Assembly (NCBI RefSeq): GCF_030563405.1
Contig: NZ_CP130748.1
Span: forward strand, 1,116,001 to 1,180,000
Reading direction: 5' to 3'
Length of the DNA stretch: 64,000 bases
From: Vibrio sp. SNU_ST1
Lineage (GTDB): Bacteria; Pseudomonadota; Gammaproteobacteria; Enterobacterales; Vibrionaceae
Positions within the stretch are counted from its first letter, which is position 1. The number at the start of each line of letters is the position of its first letter. Under the pieces are notes generated by a model. The model searched no databases, was not told the DNA's origin, and saw only the letters and a program-made list of their open reading frames with translations. Below, piece by piece: positions 60,305-64,000 of this stretch. A program made the translations under genes and the position numbers.

Positions 60305-60360
60305 CAGAGTCAAGAAGCGCAGAGTCACAAATAGCAGAGTTAGGAATATCAGAATTTATG
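60305..60360. repeat. 15-bp degenerate repeat ahead of ruvB
   Basis: CAGAGTCA (60305), CAGAGTCA (60320), CAGAGTTA (60335) and CAGAATTTA (60350) recur at exactly 15 bases. The last unit contains the ruvB start codon (60358). Confidence 0.75.
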
Positions 60361-61374
60361 ATTGAAGCCGATCGCCTTATTGCACCGGACAACCCAGTAT
60401 TCAAAGATGAAGATGTCATTGATCGTGCAATACGCCCTAAAGCACTAGCTGACTATCAAGGTCAGGATCATGTTCGTGGCCAGATGGAAATTTTCATCAA
60501 AGCGGCGCAATTGCGTAATGAGGCTCTCGATCACTTGTTGATATTTGGTCCACCAGGCTTGGGTAAAACCACGTTGGCGAACATTGTTGCTAATGAAATG
60601 GATGTAAATATTCGCACCACTTCAGGTCCTGTTCTAGAGAAAGCGGGTGATCTTGCGGCGTTGCTGACCAACCTCGAAGAAAATGATGTTCTATTCATTG
60701 ATGAGATCCATCGTCTTAGCCCAGTGGTTGAAGAGGTGTTGTATCCAGCAATGGAAGACTACCAACTGGATATCATGATTGGCGAAGGCCCTGCGGCACG
60801 CTCTATCAAGATCGATCTGCCTCCTTTTACTTTGATAGGCGCAACGACTCGAGCTGGCTCGCTCACGTCTCCGTTACGTGACCGCTTTGGTATTACGCAG
60901 CGTCTTGAGTACTATAAGGTTGAAGACCTACAAAACATCGTTCAACGTAGTGCGGATTGCCTTGGACTTTCTATGGAATCGCAAGGGGCGTTAGAAGTTG
61001 CTCGTCGAGCTCGTGGTACACCGCGTATAGCTAACCGCTTGCTGCGTCGTGTTCGTGATTATGCGGAAGTGAAAGGCGATGGACATATTTGCCCAGAGGT
61101 TGCTGATAAAGCACTAAACATGTTGGATGTTGATGCTAAGGGTTTTGACTACATGGACAGAAAACTTCTGCTTGCGATCATGGAGAAGTTTGGTGGTGGC
61201 CCGGTTGGTATCGACAACATGGCTGCAGCGATTGGTGAAGAGAGAGATACTATTGAAGATGTGTTAGAGCCTTACTTGATTCAGCAAGGTTATTTACAAA
61301 GAACGCCAAGAGGTCGAATCGCGACCGATCGAGCGTATTTACACTTCGGAATAGATAAACCGTCTAATCGTTAA
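60358..61374 (+). CDS. ruvB: Holliday junction DNA helicase subunit RuvB
   Basis: A 338-residue AAA+ motor that drives branch migration with RuvA. MIEADRLI, Walker [13 protein letters not shown], Walker [10 protein letters not shown], sensor 1 [18 protein letters not shown] (arginine finger) and the C-terminal winged helix ending [10 protein letters not shown] are all present. The Shine-Dalgarno is weak (AGGA 12 bases upstream) and the start sits in a degenerate repeat, but the N-terminal sequence fits the family. Confidence 0.97.
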   Translation: MIEADRLIAPDNPVFKDEDVIDRAIRPKALADYQGQDHVRGQMEIFIKAAQLRNEALDHLLIFGPPGLGKTTLANIVANEMDVNIRTTSGPVLEKAGDLAALLTNLEENDVLFIDEIHRLSPVVEEVLYPAMEDYQLDIMIGEGPAARSIKIDLPPFTLIGATTRAGSLTSPLRDRFGITQRLEYYKVEDLQNIVQRSADCLGLSMESQGALEVARRARGTPRIANRLLRRVRDYAEVKGDGHICPEVADKALNMLDVDAKGFDYMDRKLLLAIMEKFGGGPVGIDNMAAAIGEERDTIEDVLEPYLIQQGYLQRTPRGRIATDRAYLHFGIDKPSNR

Positions 61375-61387
61375 ATTATTCATTTTT

Positions 61388-61421
61388 AAAGATCCCAGTT
61401 GCATAAGCGCTGGGATTTTTT
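61388..61421 (+). terminator. Intrinsic terminator of ruvB
   Basis: ATCCCAG and CTGGGAT with an 11-base loop and T6. Confidence 0.85.
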
Positions 61422-61696
61422 GCTTTCTATTGAATAATAACTCTTTGAGCGAGTCGATAAAAAAGCTGAATAGCTCCCTAAAAAATGAAAACTTTGATTT
61501 CATGTTTGAATCGAGTAACAAAAAATGAAATAAGCTGTCATGTTTTTTGTTAATACTTTATGGGTGGTTGTAATTCATATGTTGACGCGGTGCTGAACTT
61601 TTGTCACAGGTATCATATGCTGCTATTAATAGAGACATAATTGGTGTGATTTTAATCATAACTGTTCAAAAATAACTCTAATTTGCTTGAATAAAA

Positions 61697-61710
61697 TTGA
61701 TACAAATCAA
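61697..61710. promoter_or_regulatory. FNR box upstream of cydAB
   Basis: TTGATACAAATCAA is a perfect match to the FNR consensus TTGAT-N4-ATCAA. If TATAAA at 61724-61729 is the -10, the box is centred near -32 and would block RNA polymerase, in line with FNR repression of cydAB in E. coli under strict anaerobiosis. Confidence 0.8.
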
Positions 61711-61925
61711 CGCAAGGTTCTCCTATAAACCTTTTGAAACATACTGATTTTACCAGTAATATTAGCGGCAGCTATATTAGCTCATGCTTAACAATAATCT
61801 AACTATAACGGTACGTTTTTACTACAAATTTTAACTTGTCATAACAATCTCACGAATTGTTTTAACACGGAATTTTGCAGTGAATAATCACACAAGTGTC
61901 ATTCAGCCGACACAAAGGAGTTACC

Positions 61926-63512
61926 ATGATTGATGTTGTTGATCTGTCGCGATTGCAATTTGCATTTACAGCGATGTATCACTTCCTATTTGTTCCACTG
62001 ACTTTAGGTATGGCATTTCTACTTGCCATTATGGAGTCAGTTTATGTAATGACTGGCAAGCAAATTTACAAGGACATGACTAAGTTCTGGGGTAAATTGT
62101 TTGGTATTAACTTTGCTCTTGGTGTAGCGACAGGCTTAACCATGGAGTTCCAGTTCGGTACTAACTGGTCATACTATTCTCACTATGTTGGCGACATCTT
62201 TGGTGCTCCGCTGGCTATCGAAGCGCTTGTTGCATTTTTCCTAGAGTCTACTTTTGTTGGTCTTTTCTTCTTCGGTTGGGACAGATTGTCAAAGCGTCAA
62301 CACTTAGCGGTAACGTGGTTAGTAGCACTTGGTTCTAACTTCTCTGCGCTTTGGATCTTGGTAGCTAACGGCTGGATGCAAAACCCAGTGGGTGCGGAAT
62401 TTAACTTTGAAACTATGCGTATGGAAATGGTGAGCTTCGCTGAAGTTGTACTAAACCCAGTAGCACAGGTTAAATTCGTACACACAGTAGCGTCTGGTTA
62501 CACAACGGGTGCAATGTTCATCCTTGGTATCAGCTCATACTACATTCTTAAAGGTCGTGACCTTGCCTTTGCTCGTCGATCTTTTGCGATTGCAGCATCT
62601 TTCGGTATGGCGGCAATCTTGTCAGTAATCGTGCTAGGTGATGAATCTGGTTACGAGCTTGGTGAAGTTCAAAAAGTGAAGCTAGCAGCTATTGAAGCTG
62701 AATGGCACACTGAAGAAGCACCGGCCGCGTTCACTGTATTTGGTGTTCCAAACCAAGAAACCATGCACACAGACTACGCAATTAAGATCCCTTACGTTAT
62801 GGGTATTATTGCAACACGTTCTTTTGATACAGAAGTAACAGGACTACGTGACTTACGCGACGATCACGTTGATCGTATTCGTACCGGTATGTATGCGTAT
62901 GAGTTGCTTGAAAAGCTACGTGGTGGTGATCGTTCAGAAGAGAACAAAGCGGCATTTGATGAAGTAAAAGGTGATCTAGGTTACGGACTGCTTCTTAAGC
63001 GCTATACAGACGACGTTGTAGATGCAACAGAAGACCAAATCCAAATGGCTGCGGATGATTCTATCCCAACAGTTTGGCCTCTATTCTGGTCGTTCCGTCT
63101 GATGGTTGCTTGTGGCTTCATCATGCTGTTTGTATTCGGTGCGGCGTTTGTTCAAACGTGTCGTCAGAAGATCGAACAGAAACCATGGGTACTTAAAGCG
63201 GCACTATTCTCAATCCCACTACCTTGGATTGCGATTGAAGCAGGTTGGTTCGTTGCTGAATTTGGTCGTCAACCATGGGCGGTTGGTGAAATCCTGCCGG
63301 TTAACGTTGCTGCATCAGCACTGACTATTGAACAGCTTTGGACTTCTCTATTCGCGATTCTTGCACTGTACACAGTGTTCTTGATTGCTGAAGTTTACCT
63401 AATGCTGAAATTCGCACGTAAAGGTCCAAGTAGCTTAAAGACAGGCCGTTACCACTTTGAACAAAACGATAACTCTGTTGAAGACAAAGTTAGCCGTTCA
63501 GTCGAAGTATAA
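61926..63512 (+). CDS. cydA: Cytochrome bd ubiquinol oxidase subunit I
   Basis: A 528-residue membrane subunit carrying hemes b558, b595 and d. [28 protein letters not shown] includes the heme b595 ligand His19. A second His occurs in [17 protein letters not shown] (b558), and [12 protein letters not shown] is the conserved end of the quinol loop region. The long-form Q-loop (about residues 230-370) is like E. coli CydA. The frame opens at 61896, but AAAGGAG 7 bases before ATG 61926 decides the start. cydB follows after 13 bases. Confidence 0.97.
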   Translation: MIDVVDLSRLQFAFTAMYHFLFVPLTLGMAFLLAIMESVYVMTGKQIYKDMTKFWGKLFGINFALGVATGLTMEFQFGTNWSYYSHYVGDIFGAPLAIEALVAFFLESTFVGLFFFGWDRLSKRQHLAVTWLVALGSNFSALWILVANGWMQNPVGAEFNFETMRMEMVSFAEVVLNPVAQVKFVHTVASGYTTGAMFILGISSYYILKGRDLAFARRSFAIAASFGMAAILSVIVLGDESGYELGEVQKVKLAAIEAEWHTEEAPAAFTVFGVPNQETMHTDYAIKIPYVMGIIATRSFDTEVTGLRDLRDDHVDRIRTGMYAYELLEKLRGGDRSEENKAAFDEVKGDLGYGLLLKRYTDDVVDATEDQIQMAADDSIPTVWPLFWSFRLMVACGFIMLFVFGAAFVQTCRQKIEQKPWVLKAALFSIPLPWIAIEAGWFVAEFGRQPWAVGEILPVNVAASALTIEQLWTSLFAILALYTVFLIAEVYLMLKFARKGPSSLKTGRYHFEQNDNSVEDKVSRSVEV

Positions 63513-63525
63513 GTGAGGGAATATT

Positions 63526-64000
63526 ATGTTTGATTACGAAAGCTTACGACTTATCTGGTGGGTATTGATCGGTGTTCTACTGGTTGGTTTCGCCGTAACT
63601 GACGGCTTTGACATGGGTGTTGCTGCTCTTTCGCCTGTTATAGGTAAGAGCGACACTGAACGTCGTATTATGCTAAACACGATTGCCCCTCACTGGGATG
63701 GTAACCAAGTTTGGCTTATCACTGCGGGTGGTGCATTGTTTGCTGCATGGCCTCTGGTTTATGCAACGTCGTTTTCTGGTTTCTACTTTGCAATGTACGT
63801 GACGTTAGCTGCACTTTGGTTACGTCCGCTTGCTCTTGATTACCGCTCTAAGATTGAAGAGCCAAAATGGCGTAAAGCTTGGGACTACGCACTTTGCTTT
63901 AGTGGTACAGTGCCACCAATCATTTTTGGTGTAGCATTTGGTAACTTACTGCAAGGTGTTCCATTCGAACTGAACTACCTGATGATGTCTAAGTATCATG
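63526..64000 (+). CDS. cydB: Cytochrome bd ubiquinol oxidase subunit II, 5' part
   Basis: The first 158 codons are present; the gene runs out of the window. MFDYESLRLIWWVLIGVLLVGFAVTDGFDMGVA, APHWDGNQVWLITAGGALFAAWP and YRSKIEEPKWRKAWDYAL match CydB, the subunit that pairs with CydA in the inner membrane. GAGGGA lies 7 bases before the ATG, which follows the cydA stop by 13 bases. A cydX small subunit would be expected downstream, outside the window. Confidence 0.95.
   Translation, partial: MFDYESLRLIWWVLIGVLLVGFAVTDGFDMGVAALSPVIGKSDTERRIMLNTIAPHWDGNQVWLITAGGALFAAWPLVYATSFSGFYFAMYVTLAALWLRPLALDYRSKIEEPKWRKAWDYALCFSGTVPPIIFGVAFGNLLQGVPFELNYLMMSKYH

Larger units (their letters stand above)
61375..61925. 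other. ruvB / cydA intergenic region, cydAB control region
   Basis: About 550 bases: ruvB terminator, an A+T-rich stretch with TGTTAATA at 61548-61555 that resembles part of an ArcA site, a perfect FNR box at 61697-61710, a TATAAA at 61724-61729 as possible -10, and a long leader to cydA. The 190-base leader has no clear hairpin that I can name. Confidence 0.5.

Overview
The window is ordinary chromosomal core DNA of a marine gamma-proteobacterium, almost certainly a Vibrio and probably close to the Vibrio splendidus clade. The reasons are the gene set and order (cspD / clpS-clpA / infA / bpt-aat; topA-yciN; elyC / cmoM-mukFEB; cmoAB; aspS / ruvCAB / cydAB; torR-torD), a Vc2-type c-di-GMP-I riboswitch in front of tfoY, the monomeric NADP isocitrate dehydrogenase, and dispersed repeats typical of Vibrionaceae. 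No rRNA, tRNA, prophage, transposase, integron or CRISPR array was seen. Genes are dense and most are closed by clear intrinsic terminators.

Layout. 1-6 kb: the end of an ImpA/M60-like metalloprotease, xthA, a lipoprotein-type oligopeptidase B and emrD. 6-13.5 kb: a dCache chemoreceptor, then a leftward run dinG, a TSUP permease, priC, rsmS and roxA (replication and helicase functions beside ribosome maturation). 14-18.5 kb: a highly expressed porin, rluE and icd. 18.7-24.2 kb: cspD, clpS, clpA, infA, bpt and aat, which together supply N-degron tagging (Bpt, Aat), recognition (ClpS) and unfolding (ClpA). 24.2-34 kb: a glycine-zipper protein, aroA, yciN, topA, the glycogen genes glgC-glgA and an alpha/beta hydrolase. 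34-40 kb: a DUF2007 protein, a VTT membrane protein, tfoY with its riboswitch, purR, and divergent torD / torR. 39-47.6 kb: elyC, and the cmoM-mukF-mukE-mukB cluster encoding a tRNA wobble methyltransferase and the MukBEF condensin. 47.6-57 kb: a repeat-rich gap, a second chemoreceptor, a three-gene operon (retropepsin-like lipoprotein, inactive transglutaminase/7TM protein, ATP-grasp ligase), cmoB, cmoA and a DUF72 protein. 57-64 kb: aspS, ruvC, ruvA, ruvB, cydA and the start of cydB.

The least characterised system is the three-gene operon at 50.3-53.5 kb. It combines a cytoplasmic amide-bond-forming ligase, an inner-membrane protein with a degenerate periplasmic transglutaminase domain, and a periplasmic aspartyl-protease lipoprotein. 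This looks like a system that makes and trims a peptide or amino-acid tag across the envelope. A set of TGAGCGC inverted and direct motifs lies just upstream of it.

The second theme is intergenic repeat structure: ATGCTAG heptamers at two loci (one supplies the stop codon of rsmS), an octamer array before the DUF2007 gene, a (GGGTGA)8 array with G-quadruplex potential after mukB, a MITE-like palindrome beside it, and degenerate 15-17 bp tandem repeats at gene ends. Regulatory sites that can be read directly are the c-di-GMP riboswitch, a perfect FNR box before cydAB and a tor-box-like site before torR.
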